52,256 nt of DNA, taken from Streptomyces aurantiacus (GTDB lineage: Bacteria; Actinomycetota; Actinomycetes; Streptomycetales; Streptomycetaceae). The notes under the pieces are model-generated. The model saw only the letters and a list, made by a program, of their open reading frames with translations. It was not told the DNA's origin and ran no database searches. Positions 15,815 to 22,866 of the stretch are shown piece after piece (the first letter of the stretch is position 1; every line of letters starts with the position of its first letter). The DNA lies in contig NZ_LIPP01000174.1 of NCBI RefSeq assembly GCF_001418335.1, positions 1 to 52,256 of the forward strand. Reading direction: 5' to 3'. The translations under genes were made by a program, and so were the position numbers.

Positions 15815-16272
15815 GCGTGTGCCTCCAGGCGATGGGTGTCCGGGAGCAGCCGACCCACCTCGACGGCGACCGCGGCGCCGAGCGAGTGCCCGGCCACGAC
15901 GCACGAGTCCACCGACTCTGCCTCCAGCACCGCCACCACGTCTCGGGCGAACTCCTCCATCGTCCAGACCTCTCGGGTGGATCGTGACTCGCCATGCTCG
16001 GCGAGGTCGATCGCGAGCACCCGGTGGGTCCGCGGCAGATGGCTGGTCACCGCGTCGAAGTCGGTACGGCCACAGGCCCAGCCGTGGACGAGAACCAGGA
16101 CCGGTCCCCCCACTGGACCACTGGCCGAGTACCGGATCGTCGTGTCACCCGAACGGTGAACCTCAAGGTCGGCCACGGTTCTGCTTCTTGACGCTGCTGC
16201 CATTCGGAACCTTCGTGCCACATCGTGATACATCGTGTCGTGCTGTAGCATGAGCGTAGTCACAGACCACAT
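15811..16272 (-). CDS. Truncated alpha/beta hydrolase (N-terminal half only)
   Basis: The 153-residue product has the first half of an alpha/beta hydrolase: beta strand and oxyanion region VLVLVHGWACGRTDF (59-73), LAIDLAEHGES (88-96) and the nucleophile elbow AGHSLGAAVA with S130. Then it stops at residue 153, about 110 residues before a normal family end, so the acid and histidine of the catalytic triad are missing. The stop codon overlaps the CoA-transferase ATG by 4 bp. It may be a deletion remnant kept as a leader cistron that couples translation of the operon. Start is uncertain among ATG at 16272, 16233 and 16203; the region near 16233 is AT-richer and promoter-like. I keep it as a CDS since the frame is intact. 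Confidence 0.65.
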   Translation of the reverse strand: MWSVTTLMLQHDTMYHDVARRFRMAAASRSRTVADLEVHRSGDTTIRYSASGPVGGPVLVLVHGWACGRTDFDAVTSHLPRTHRVLAIDLAEHGESRSTREVWTMEEFARDVVAVLEAESVDSCVVAGHSLGAAVAVEVGRLLPDTHRLEAHA

Positions 16273-16316
16273 GGACCGTCAACGCCGACGCGTCTCGGTC
16301 GAAGGAGCCCTTCCTG
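16273..16316. promoter_or_regulatory. Short divergent gap before the quinone-oxidoreductase gene
   Basis: Only 44 bp separate the longest hydrolase start from the plus-strand ATG at 16317. GAAGGAG at 16301-16307 is the ribosome site of the plus-strand gene. Just inside the hydrolase frame, at about 16219-16257, the sequence is relatively AT-rich with the direct repeat ATCGTGATAC/ATCGTG and the dyad TGCTGTAGCA, which suggests that the real promoter and operator lie there and that the hydrolase starts further in. Confidence 0.35.
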
Positions 16317-17318
16317 ATGTATGCAGCGTGGTACGACACCTCTGGGCCGGCCCGGGACGTACTTCAAACAGGCCATCTGCCCACACCGACACCCCATGAG
16401 GGCGAGGTCCTCGTCCAGGTCAAGGCGTCCGGCATCAACCCATCGGACTACAAGCGTCGCGGGGCCGCCCAGGTGCCCTCGGAATCGCGCGTCAGGACGG
16501 TGCCGCACAGCGATGGCTCCGGAGTGGTCGTGGAGGTCGGTGACGGGGTGGATCCGTCGTGGGTGGGCCGATCGGTCTGGATGTGGAATGCGGTCAACCG
16601 CAACGGTTACGCCGCCCCGCAACCGCGGGAGTGGGGCACGGCGGCGGAATTCGTGGCCCTTCCTGTGACCTGCGTGAGCGCCCTGCCGGACGGCACGAGT
16701 TTCGCGACCGGCGCGTGCCTCGGCGTACCGGCCTTCACCGCCTACGCGGCGGTCTTCGCGGAGGGGCCGGTGAAGGGCAGGACGGTCCTGGTGCAGGGCG
16801 GTGCGGGCGCTGTCGGCGAACTGGCGGTTCAGTTCGCGGCTCAGGCCGGAGCGACCGTGATAGCGACGGTCAGTTCGGACGGCAAGGCTCAGCGTGCGCG
16901 AGACGCCGGTGCACACCATGTCGTCAACTATCGCGAACGCGACGTGGTGGCAGCGGTCCGGGCCGTGGCGCCGACCGGAGTCGATCGCGTCATCGAAGTC
17001 GATTTCGCAGCCAACATCCGGGCGGACGCCGAAATGATCCAGCCCTACGGCGTGATCGCGAGTTACTCCTCGACGTCGGCCCCGGAGCCCCCACTGCCCT
17101 ATTACGCCCTGCAGTACAAGGGCGTGTCGATACGGACGATCCAGGTCTTCACCATGCCGGCGTCGCTGCGCACCGCAGCCGTCGAAGCGATCACCACGAA
17201 CCTCAAAAACAGAACATTGCGACCGACGATCGCGGCGTCCTTCCCTCTGGACCGGATAGCCCAGGCCCACGAGCTCGCGGAAAGCAGGCCGAACGGCAAC
17301 GTCGTGCTGTCTCTGTGA
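16317..17318 (+). CDS. NADPH:quinone oxidoreductase-like MDR family enzyme
   Basis: The 333-residue protein is a zinc-free medium-chain dehydrogenase/reductase of the zeta-crystallin group. It has KASGINPSDYKRRG near residue 40, HSDGSGVVVEVGDGV (62-80), the nucleotide-binding GGAGAVGELAVQFAAQAGA (about 161-179), and a C-terminal SRPNGNVVLSL typical of the group. No cysteine cluster for structural zinc is seen. It would reduce a quinone or an enone with NADPH. GAAGGAG precedes the ATG by nine bases. It is divergent from the CoA-transferase cluster and could share its regulator, but a metabolic link is not evident. Confidence 0.85.
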   Translation: MYAAWYDTSGPARDVLQTGHLPTPTPHEGEVLVQVKASGINPSDYKRRGAAQVPSESRVRTVPHSDGSGVVVEVGDGVDPSWVGRSVWMWNAVNRNGYAAPQPREWGTAAEFVALPVTCVSALPDGTSFATGACLGVPAFTAYAAVFAEGPVKGRTVLVQGGAGAVGELAVQFAAQAGATVIATVSSDGKAQRARDAGAHHVVNYRERDVVAAVRAVAPTGVDRVIEVDFAANIRADAEMIQPYGVIASYSSTSAPEPPLPYYALQYKGVSIRTIQVFTMPASLRTAAVEAITTNLKNRTLRPTIAASFPLDRIAQAHELAESRPNGNVVLSL

Positions 17319-17370
17319 CGACCCGGCGACCCCGTCGCCCAGCACACTCTTCCTGGCCCGAGCGATCAAC

Positions 17371-17397
17371 GGTCAGCGGTCAGCGGTCAGCGGTCGA
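17371..17397. repeat. 7-bp tandem repeat
   Basis: GGTCAGC occurs three times in a row followed by a variant GGTCGAC, in the 177-bp gap between the quinone-oxidoreductase and hydroxyisobutyrate-dehydrogenase-like genes. I see no gene in the gap. Confidence 0.85.
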
Positions 17398-17495
17398 CGC
17401 GACACCCGGAACTCACCCGGCCCCGTGCCGCCGTCGGGCCGTCGCGCACGGCACAGTGGTATCCACCGCACCGAACGGATCAGGAAGTTGATGTC

Positions 17496-18386
17496 ATGAC
17501 CGACAAGCTCACTGTCAGTGTCCTGGGCACCGGGATCATGGGCGCCGCGATGGCCCGTAACCTCGCCCGTGCCGGACACGGCGTCAGGGCCTGGAACCGC
17601 AGCCACGACAAGGCCGAACCGCTCGCCGCCGACGGTGCGCACATCGCCCGTACGCCCGCCGAGGCGGTCGAGGGCGCCGATGTCGTCCTGACCATGCTGT
17701 ACGACGGTCCCGTCGCGCTGGACGTGATGCGACAGGCCTCCCCCGCCCTGCGCGCCGGCACTCCGTGGGTGCAGTCGACGACCGCGGGCATCGCCGCCGT
17801 CGGTGAGCTGGCCGGTTTCGCCCGCGAGAAGGGCCTGCTCTTCTACGACGCGCCCGTACTCGGCACCCGGCAGCCCGCCGAGGCAGGGCAGTTGCTCGTC
17901 CTCGCCGCCGGTCCGAGCGACGGCCGGGACACCGTGGCGCCGGTCTTCGACGCGGTCGGCGCCCGTACGGTGTGGACCGGCGAGGACGGGGCAGCGGCCA
18001 GTGCGACCCGTCTCAAGCTCGTGGCCAACAGCTGGGTCATCGCCGCCACCACCGCGACCGGCGAGACCCTCGCCCTCGCCAAGGCACTCGGTGTCGATCC
18101 GCGGAGTTTCTTCGACGCCATCGCAGGTGGTCCGCTCGACATGGGGTATCTGCACGCCAAGAGCTCCCTCATCCTGGAGGACCGGTTGTCGCCGGCCGCC
18201 TTCGCCGTGTCCACCGCCGCCAAGGACGCCCGCCTGATCGTCGAGGCCGGCGAGCAGCACGGGGTGCGCCTCGACGTCGCGGCAGCGAGCGCCGAACGCT
18301 TCGCCCGCGCCGCCGCGCAGGGCCACGCCGACGAGGACATGGCCGCCGCCTACTTCGCGAGCTTCGACGAGGACTCCGAGGGCTGA
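17496..18386 (+). CDS. 3-hydroxyisobutyrate dehydrogenase-family NAD(P) oxidoreductase
   Basis: The 296-residue protein has the beta-hydroxyacid dehydrogenase layout: an N-terminal Rossmann fold with VLGTGIMGAAMARNLARAGH (residues 8-27), WNRS, the substrate-binding stretch STTAGIAAVGELAG in the place of the usual DxSTxxP motif, ARDAPVLGTRQPAEAGQL, and the catalytic lysine region RLKLVANSWV. The family oxidises 3-hydroxyisobutyrate, tartronate semialdehyde or related acids, or reduces imines. A GGAAG ribosome site precedes the ATG. It is convergent with a MarR gene. The substrate is not predictable; a role in branched-chain or C4/C5 acid metabolism would fit the upstream cluster but is not demonstrated. 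Confidence 0.88.
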   Translation: MTDKLTVSVLGTGIMGAAMARNLARAGHGVRAWNRSHDKAEPLAADGAHIARTPAEAVEGADVVLTMLYDGPVALDVMRQASPALRAGTPWVQSTTAGIAAVGELAGFAREKGLLFYDAPVLGTRQPAEAGQLLVLAAGPSDGRDTVAPVFDAVGARTVWTGEDGAAASATRLKLVANSWVIAATTATGETLALAKALGVDPRSFFDAIAGGPLDMGYLHAKSSLILEDRLSPAAFAVSTAAKDARLIVEAGEQHGVRLDVAAASAERFARAAAQGHADEDMAAAYFASFDEDSEG

Positions 18387-18410
18387 GCCGCCACCGAGCC
18401 GGGCCCGAGC

Positions 18411-18485
18411 GCCGGCCCCTTACTCGTCGGCCGCTGACTCGCCGGCCCCTGACTCGTCGGCCACTGATCCGTCGGCGACTGGCTC
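18411..18485. repeat. Five imperfect 15-bp tandem repeats
   Basis: The unit is roughly GTCGGCCRCTGACTC, repeated five times with several substitutions, between convergent genes (oxidoreductase end 18386, MarR end 18531). It contains no obvious hairpin terminator. Confidence 0.8.
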
Positions 18486-18530
18486 GTGGCCACTGCCCGT
18501 CGGTCCGGTGGGGCCGGCGGGCGGTGCCGG

Positions 18531-18941
18531 TCAGCTCCGCCGCGGCGCTTGCGCCAACATCCGTTCCAGGACCGCCCGTTGCAGTGGCCGCACCTCACCA
18601 TGCAGGGCGCGGCCCTTCTCGGTGAGAGACACGCGTACCCCGCGCCGGTCCTCCGCGCACATGCAGCGCTCCACGAGGCCGTCCTTCTCCAGACGGCCGA
18701 TCACCCGCGACAGCGCACTCTGGCTCAGATGCACCCGCCCGGCGATCTCCTGGACGCGACAGGCGACGCCGCCGTCCGCGGACACCGCCGTGGCCAGTAC
18801 GTCGAGGACCTCGAAGTCACTGGCCCCCAGGCCGTGTTGATGCAGGGCACGATCAAGTTCGCACAGTGTGCGCGCGTGCACCGCGAGGATGTCGCGCCAC
18901 CGGTCCACGAGCCCCTGCTCGGCCTTCTCCGCAGCCGCCAT
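18531..18941 (-). CDS. MarR-family transcriptional regulator
   Basis: The 136-residue protein has the MarR winged helix: helix-rich N-terminus, GASDFEVLDVLATA, then CRVQEIAGRVHLSQSALSRVIGRLEKDGLVER (recognition helix about residues 70-90) and the wing CAEDRRGVRVSLTEKGRALH. MarR proteins bind short palindromes as dimers and respond to small phenolic or acidic ligands. Target genes are probably the neighbours, either the oxidoreductase convergent with it or its own promoter. An imperfect inverted repeat (GCTGTGTGC at 18972-18980 with GCGCACAGC at 19005-19013) upstream may be involved. Confidence 0.88.
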   Translation of the reverse strand: MAAAEKAEQGLVDRWRDILAVHARTLCELDRALHQHGLGASDFEVLDVLATAVSADGGVACRVQEIAGRVHLSQSALSRVIGRLEKDGLVERCMCAEDRRGVRVSLTEKGRALHGEVRPLQRAVLERMLAQAPRRS

Positions 18942-18971
18942 GGCGGCACCCTACTACCGCCCGGCACCGGC

Positions 18972-19013
18972 GCTGTGTGCCGGCAGGCTTCCTTGCCGCG
19001 CCGGGCGCACAGC
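18972..19013. promoter_or_regulatory. Imperfect inverted repeat between MarR and the small membrane protein gene
   Basis: GCTGTGTGC (18972-18980) pairs with GCGCACAGC (19005-19013) with one mismatch, and an inner GGCA/TGCC pair lies inside. It is in the 87-bp gap between the MarR start and the divergent ATG at 19029. It could be an operator, though the spacing is wider than usual for MarR. Confidence 0.25.
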
Positions 19014-19028
19014 TGTGACACTCCCCCT

Positions 19029-19313
19029 ATGGAACACACCAGGGGGCGACGGACCCAGTCCGAGCGGGACGCGATCACCGTGGAGATCGGGTACGCGCTG
19101 GCCAGCGCCGTGTTCGCGGCGGCGATCGTGTTCGGAGTCCTCGCCGGTCCCGCGCTGCTCTTCGACCTGCCGGGGGCGTTCGAAGACGTTCTGGTCGTCG
19201 CGGGGACGGCGCTCGCGGTCGTCCTCTTCCTTCTGCGGGTGGTCTCGGTGCTGATTCGTTTCCGGCAGGGGCCTCAGCCGAGCCAGCCCGGTCGCACCAG
19301 CCCCGACTCGTAG
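19029..19313 (+). CDS. Small two-helix membrane protein (DUF6332-like)
   Basis: The 94-residue product starts MEHTRGRRTQSERDAITVEIGYALASA and has two hydrophobic segments (about 22-46 and 55-77) followed by a short basic, Pro/Gln-rich tail. The RTQSERDAITVEIGYAL opening resembles the small actinobacterial DUF6332 proteins, as I recall them; no function is known. The longer open frame upstream is antisense to the MarR gene and was dropped. The last 40 bp overlap the end of the response regulator gene on the other strand. Confidence 0.7.
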   Translation: MEHTRGRRTQSERDAITVEIGYALASAVFAAAIVFGVLAGPALLFDLPGAFEDVLVVAGTALAVVLFLLRVVSVLIRFRQGPQPSQPGRTSPDS

Positions 19314-19939
19314 GCCAGCACGACCAGTTGGGCCCGGTCACGGGCGCCCAGCTTCACCATGGTGCGGCTCACATGGGTCTTGGCCGTCAGAGGGCTGACC
19401 ACGAGACGCCGCGCGATCTCGGTGTTCGACAGTCCGATGCCGACCAGCGCCATCACCTCCCGCTCCCGCTCGGTGAGTTCGGCGAGCGCGTCCGCGGCCG
19501 CCGGTTCCTTGGAGCGGGCCGCGAACTCGGAGATCAGACGACGCGTCACGCCCGGCGAGAGCAGTGCGTCACCCTCGACGACCGCCCTGACGGCCCGCAG
19601 GAGTTCGTCGGGTTCGGTGTCCTTGACGAGAAAGCCGGACGCCCCGGCACGGATCGCCTCGAAGACATACTCGTCGAGTTCGAAAGTGGTGAGCATGACG
19701 ACCCTGACGTCCCGCAGATCCGAGTCGTCGGTGATGCGCCGGGTCGCGGCGAGGCCGTCGAGCACCGGCATGCGGATGTCCATCAGGACGACGTCGGGCC
19801 GCAGTTCCCGTACTCCCCGCAGCGCCTCCACGCCGTCCGCGGCCTCGCCGGCGACCTCGATGTCGGGCTGGGCGTCGAGGAGCGCCTTGAAGCCTGCGCG
19901 GACCAGTGACTGGTCGTCGGCGAGCAGTACGCGGATCAC
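19274..19939 (-). CDS. NarL/LuxR-type response regulator
   Basis: The 221-residue protein has a receiver domain (VLLADDQ with D8/D9, phospho-acceptor D54 in VLMDIRMP, and the lysine in GFLVKDTEP) and a C-terminal GerE-type HTH (LTEREREVMALVGIGLSNTEIARRL onward, about 149-205). It acts with the kinase whose stop codon overlaps its GTG start by 4 bp. Targets unknown; autoregulation or control of nearby membrane proteins is possible. Confidence 0.92.
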   Translation of the reverse strand: MIRVLLADDQSLVRAGFKALLDAQPDIEVAGEAADGVEALRGVRELRPDVVLMDIRMPVLDGLAATRRITDDSDLRDVRVVMLTTFELDEYVFEAIRAGASGFLVKDTEPDELLRAVRAVVEGDALLSPGVTRRLISEFAARSKEPAAADALAELTEREREVMALVGIGLSNTEIARRLVVSPLTAKTHVSRTMVKLGARDRAQLVVLAYESGLVRPGWLG

Positions 19940-21354
19940 GAGTTCTCCTTGGACGTGCGGGATGCGTCGGGCCCCGAGGGCTTCTCGGGTACCGGCGGTG
20001 TCTCGGCTGCCGAGGGGTTCTCAGGTACCGGCGGCGTCTCACGTACCGGCGGTGTTCCGGGCGATGCCCCCGGCACCCCGAGCGCGTTCTTCAGCGGGAG
20101 CACGGCCAGCACCCGGAAGCCGCCGTCCTCGCGTGGCCCGGCCTCGATGGTGCCACCCAGGGCCGCCGCCCGCTCCCGCATTCCGGCCAGCCCGTTGCCG
20201 CTGCCGCCCGCGTCCTCGCCGGTCGCCGGGCCGTCGTCGTCGACACGGAGCCGCAACGCGTCGCGCGTGCGGTCGACCCGCACGCGCGCGTGCCGGGAGC
20301 CGGAATGCCGCACGACGTTGGTCAACGCCTCCTGGACGATGCGGAAGGCGGCGAGGTCGGCACCCGGGGACAGGCGTCCGCCACCGCCCCGGTTCTCGAC
20401 GGCGACGGTGAGGCCGGCGCTCGCGGCCTGTTCCACGAGTTCGGGAAGGCGGTCGAGCCCGGGCGCCGGGGCGCGCGGCGCGTCACCGGGCGCGCGAAGT
20501 GTGTCGAGCACCTGGCGCACCTCCCCCAGCGCCTCCTTGCTCGCGGCCTTGATGGTGATCAGCGCGGTCCGTGCCTGTTCCCGGTCGGAGTCGAGCAGCG
20601 CGAGACCGACGCCCGCCTGGACGTTGATGACCGAGATGCTGTGTGCCAGGACGTCGTGCAGTTCGCGGGCGATGCGCAGCCGTTCCTCGTCGGCACGCCG
20701 CCTGGCCGCCTGGCGGCGTTCGGCCCGATCGCGGTCCCACTGCTCACGGCGGACGCGGGCGAGTTCGGAGACCGCGACGATCGCCACCATCCAGGCGGCG
20801 ATGGCGACCTCGTCGCCCCACGAGGAGGGCGCGTCGCCCTTCGGCGGCAGCCACCGGTAGAGCCAGTGCCCCACAAGCAGGTCGACCGTCCACAACGTGC
20901 CGAGCGCGGCCCAGGCCGCCCGGCGGTGCCCGGCGACGACCGCGCTGAAACAGGCGAGCGCGACCGTGAGGAAGATCGGCCCGTACGGGTGTCCCGCGCT
21001 GAAGTAGACAAGCGCCGAGGCGGCGGTACCGAACACCACGAACACCGGGTACCGCTGCCGCCACAGGAGCAGCAGACCGCCTCCGAGCAGCAGGGCACGC
21101 GCGAGGGCGTCGAGCTGCTCCCGGTCGGGCTGTTCGCGGGCGGCGTAGTTGCTGCCCACGAGGACGAACACGGTGAGGAACAGCGTCGAACGCCACGGCC
21201 AACGGGAGTGGCCGCCGCCCTCTTCGTCCTCGTCGCGGTGGTACCGCCACGGGGGCCCGTGCCGCCGGCCCCATGGTGGACCGCCCCTGGCCGAGGGGCG
21301 CCCGCCACGCCGGCGTGTGCGGTGCTCTTCCATACCCGCCACGCTAGACGTCAC
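19936..21354 (-). CDS. Sensor histidine kinase of the DesK/NarX group
   Basis: The N-terminal third (about 45-170) carries four to five membrane helices with short loops. This is followed by the HisKA_3 dimerisation segment RIARELHDVLAHSISVINVQAG with the phosphorylated histidine, and an ATPase domain with VQEALTNVVRHSG and GSGNGLAGMRERAAALGG. The C-terminal 60 residues are a Pro/Thr/Glu-rich tail of repeated PPVRETPPVPE-like units, encoded by a DNA repeat at about 19960-20060. The start could be the ATG at 21354 or the one at 21333 (MEEHRTRRRGG). It forms a two-component system with the overlapping regulator; the signal is unknown. Confidence 0.9.
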   Translation of the reverse strand: MTSSVAGMEEHRTRRRGGRPSARGGPPWGRRHGPPWRYHRDEDEEGGGHSRWPWRSTLFLTVFVLVGSNYAAREQPDREQLDALARALLLGGGLLLLWRQRYPVFVVFGTAASALVYFSAGHPYGPIFLTVALACFSAVVAGHRRAAWAALGTLWTVDLLVGHWLYRWLPPKGDAPSSWGDEVAIAAWMVAIVAVSELARVRREQWDRDRAERRQAARRRADEERLRIARELHDVLAHSISVINVQAGVGLALLDSDREQARTALITIKAASKEALGEVRQVLDTLRAPGDAPRAPAPGLDRLPELVEQAASAGLTVAVENRGGGGRLSPGADLAAFRIVQEALTNVVRHSGSRHARVRVDRTRDALRLRVDDDGPATGEDAGGSGNGLAGMRERAAALGGTIEAGPREDGGFRVLAVLPLKNALGVPGASPGTPPVRETPPVPENPSAAETPPVPEKPSGPDASRTSKENS

Positions 21355-21484
21355 GGGCCGCCGGGCGCGTCAGCCGAGCGAGGTGATCACTCGTACTCCC
21401 GGCGGAGTACGACACGCGCTGCGGCCGGGGCCCGGCCCGCCCCGCCAGGGCCGCGACCCACCCCGCCGGGGCAGAAGCCGGCGG

Positions 21485-22687
21485 TCAGCGGTCGATCCTC
21501 GTCAGGGCGCGCTCCGCCATCGGATGCGAGCGCACCATCTCGCCCAGCGAGGTGGAGCCACGGGTGATACCCGCGAACGCCTTCCACGCCGGCCGGAAGC
21601 CGGTGAGGGCGGCATGGAACACCCCGGGCCGGCGAGCGAAGATCGCGAGCATGCGCTTGCCGATGCTCATCTCCACACCCAGCCCCGCCTTGATCGCGAA
21701 GGCGTAGTTCAGTGCCTGCCGCCGCGTGTCCACGGCGTCGTGGGCCTCGGCGATCCGCACCGCCCACTCCCCCGCGAGCCGCCCGGAACGCAGCGCGAAG
21801 GAGATGCCCTCGCGGGTCCACGGCTCCAGGAGTCCCGCCGCGTCCCCGCACACCAGCACGCGTCCCCGCGACAGTGGCGAGTCGTCCGCGCGGCAGCGCG
21901 TCAGATGCCCGGAGGAGACGCTGGGCTCGAAGCCGGCCAGGCCGAGCCGGGCGATGAAGTCCTCCAAGTACCGCTTGGTGGCGGCGCCTTCGCCCCGCGC
22001 CGAGATCACCCCGACGGTGAGGGTGTCGCCCTTGGGGAACACCCATCCGTAACTGCCCGGAAGAGGGCCCCAGTCGATGAGGACCCGCCCCTTCCAGTCC
22101 TCGGCGACCGTCTCCGGCACCGGGATCTCCGCCTCCAGGCCGAGGTCCACCTGGTCAAGTTTGACTCCGACATGCGCTCCTATTCTGCTGGCACTGCCGT
22201 CCGCGCCGACCACCGCCCGCGCCAGCAGCGTCTCGCCGTCCTGGAGGACGACGGCGACCGAGCGCCGGTCGGGGACCGCCGAGCCGTGCTGTTCCACTCG
22301 GGTGACCGTGACGCCCGTACGCAGTTCGGCGCCCGCCTTCTGCGCGTGCTCGACGAGCTGCTGGTCGAACTCCGGCCGGTTGATGAGCCCGAAGAGCATC
22401 TGCTTGGAGCGCCGGGTCCGCGCGAACCTGCCGTCGAGCGAGAACGTGATCGCGTGGACCCGGTCCCGGAACGGCAGCTCGAAACCGGGTGGCAGTGCGT
22501 CACGGGTCGGTCCGATGATGCCGCCGCCGCACGTTTTGTAACGGGGCAGCTCGGCTTTCTCCAGCAGCAGGACGCTGCGCCCCGCGACCGCTGCCGCATA
22601 GGCGGCCGAGGCGCCCGCCGGCCCCGCCCCGACCACGACGACGTCCCATACCTGTTGTGCGTCGTCCGAAGAGTTGTTGCTGCTCAC
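21485..22687 (-). CDS. Geranylgeranyl reductase-family FAD-dependent oxidoreductase
   Basis: The 400-residue flavoprotein has VWDVVVVGAGPAGASAAY (ADP-binding, residues about 11-28), LLEKAELPRYKTCGGGI, the second dinucleotide motif VGADGSASRIGAHVGV and GDAAGLLEPWTREGISFALRSG (FAD ribityl site), all diagnostic of the GGR/menaquinone-side-chain reductase family. It would saturate isoprenoid double bonds in a quinone or lipid. The open frame extends to 22798, but GTG at 22687 (VSSNNSSDDAQQV) fits the family's usual N-terminus and has a GGAGCAG sequence upstream. Divergent from the dipeptidase. Confidence 0.85.
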   Translation of the reverse strand: MSSNNSSDDAQQVWDVVVVGAGPAGASAAYAAAVAGRSVLLLEKAELPRYKTCGGGIIGPTRDALPPGFELPFRDRVHAITFSLDGRFARTRRSKQMLFGLINRPEFDQQLVEHAQKAGAELRTGVTVTRVEQHGSAVPDRRSVAVVLQDGETLLARAVVGADGSASRIGAHVGVKLDQVDLGLEAEIPVPETVAEDWKGRVLIDWGPLPGSYGWVFPKGDTLTVGVISARGEGAATKRYLEDFIARLGLAGFEPSVSSGHLTRCRADDSPLSRGRVLVCGDAAGLLEPWTREGISFALRSGRLAGEWAVRIAEAHDAVDTRRQALNYAFAIKAGLGVEMSIGKRMLAIFARRPGVFHAALTGFRPAWKAFAGITRGSTSLGEMVRSHPMAERALTRIDR

Positions 22688-22866
22688 GATGGTCTGCTGC
22701 TCCGATCCAGCCGCCTGCCGCACCTGCTCCACGCATCCTACGGCGGCGTCCGGCGAAGACCGCTGTGGGAGGATCGGCAGCGTATGCAGCGCGCACACCC
22801 GTTACGCGCACGCATTCGCGCCCGTACCCATTCTCGTACAACGTCGCACCCACAAGGAGCGTGCCC

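Noticed and set aside
14315..16159. Plus-strand open frame of 614 codons over the CoA-transferase
   Set aside because: The coding signal and motifs are on the minus strand; the plus frame is Gly/Arg-rich and has no recognised domain.
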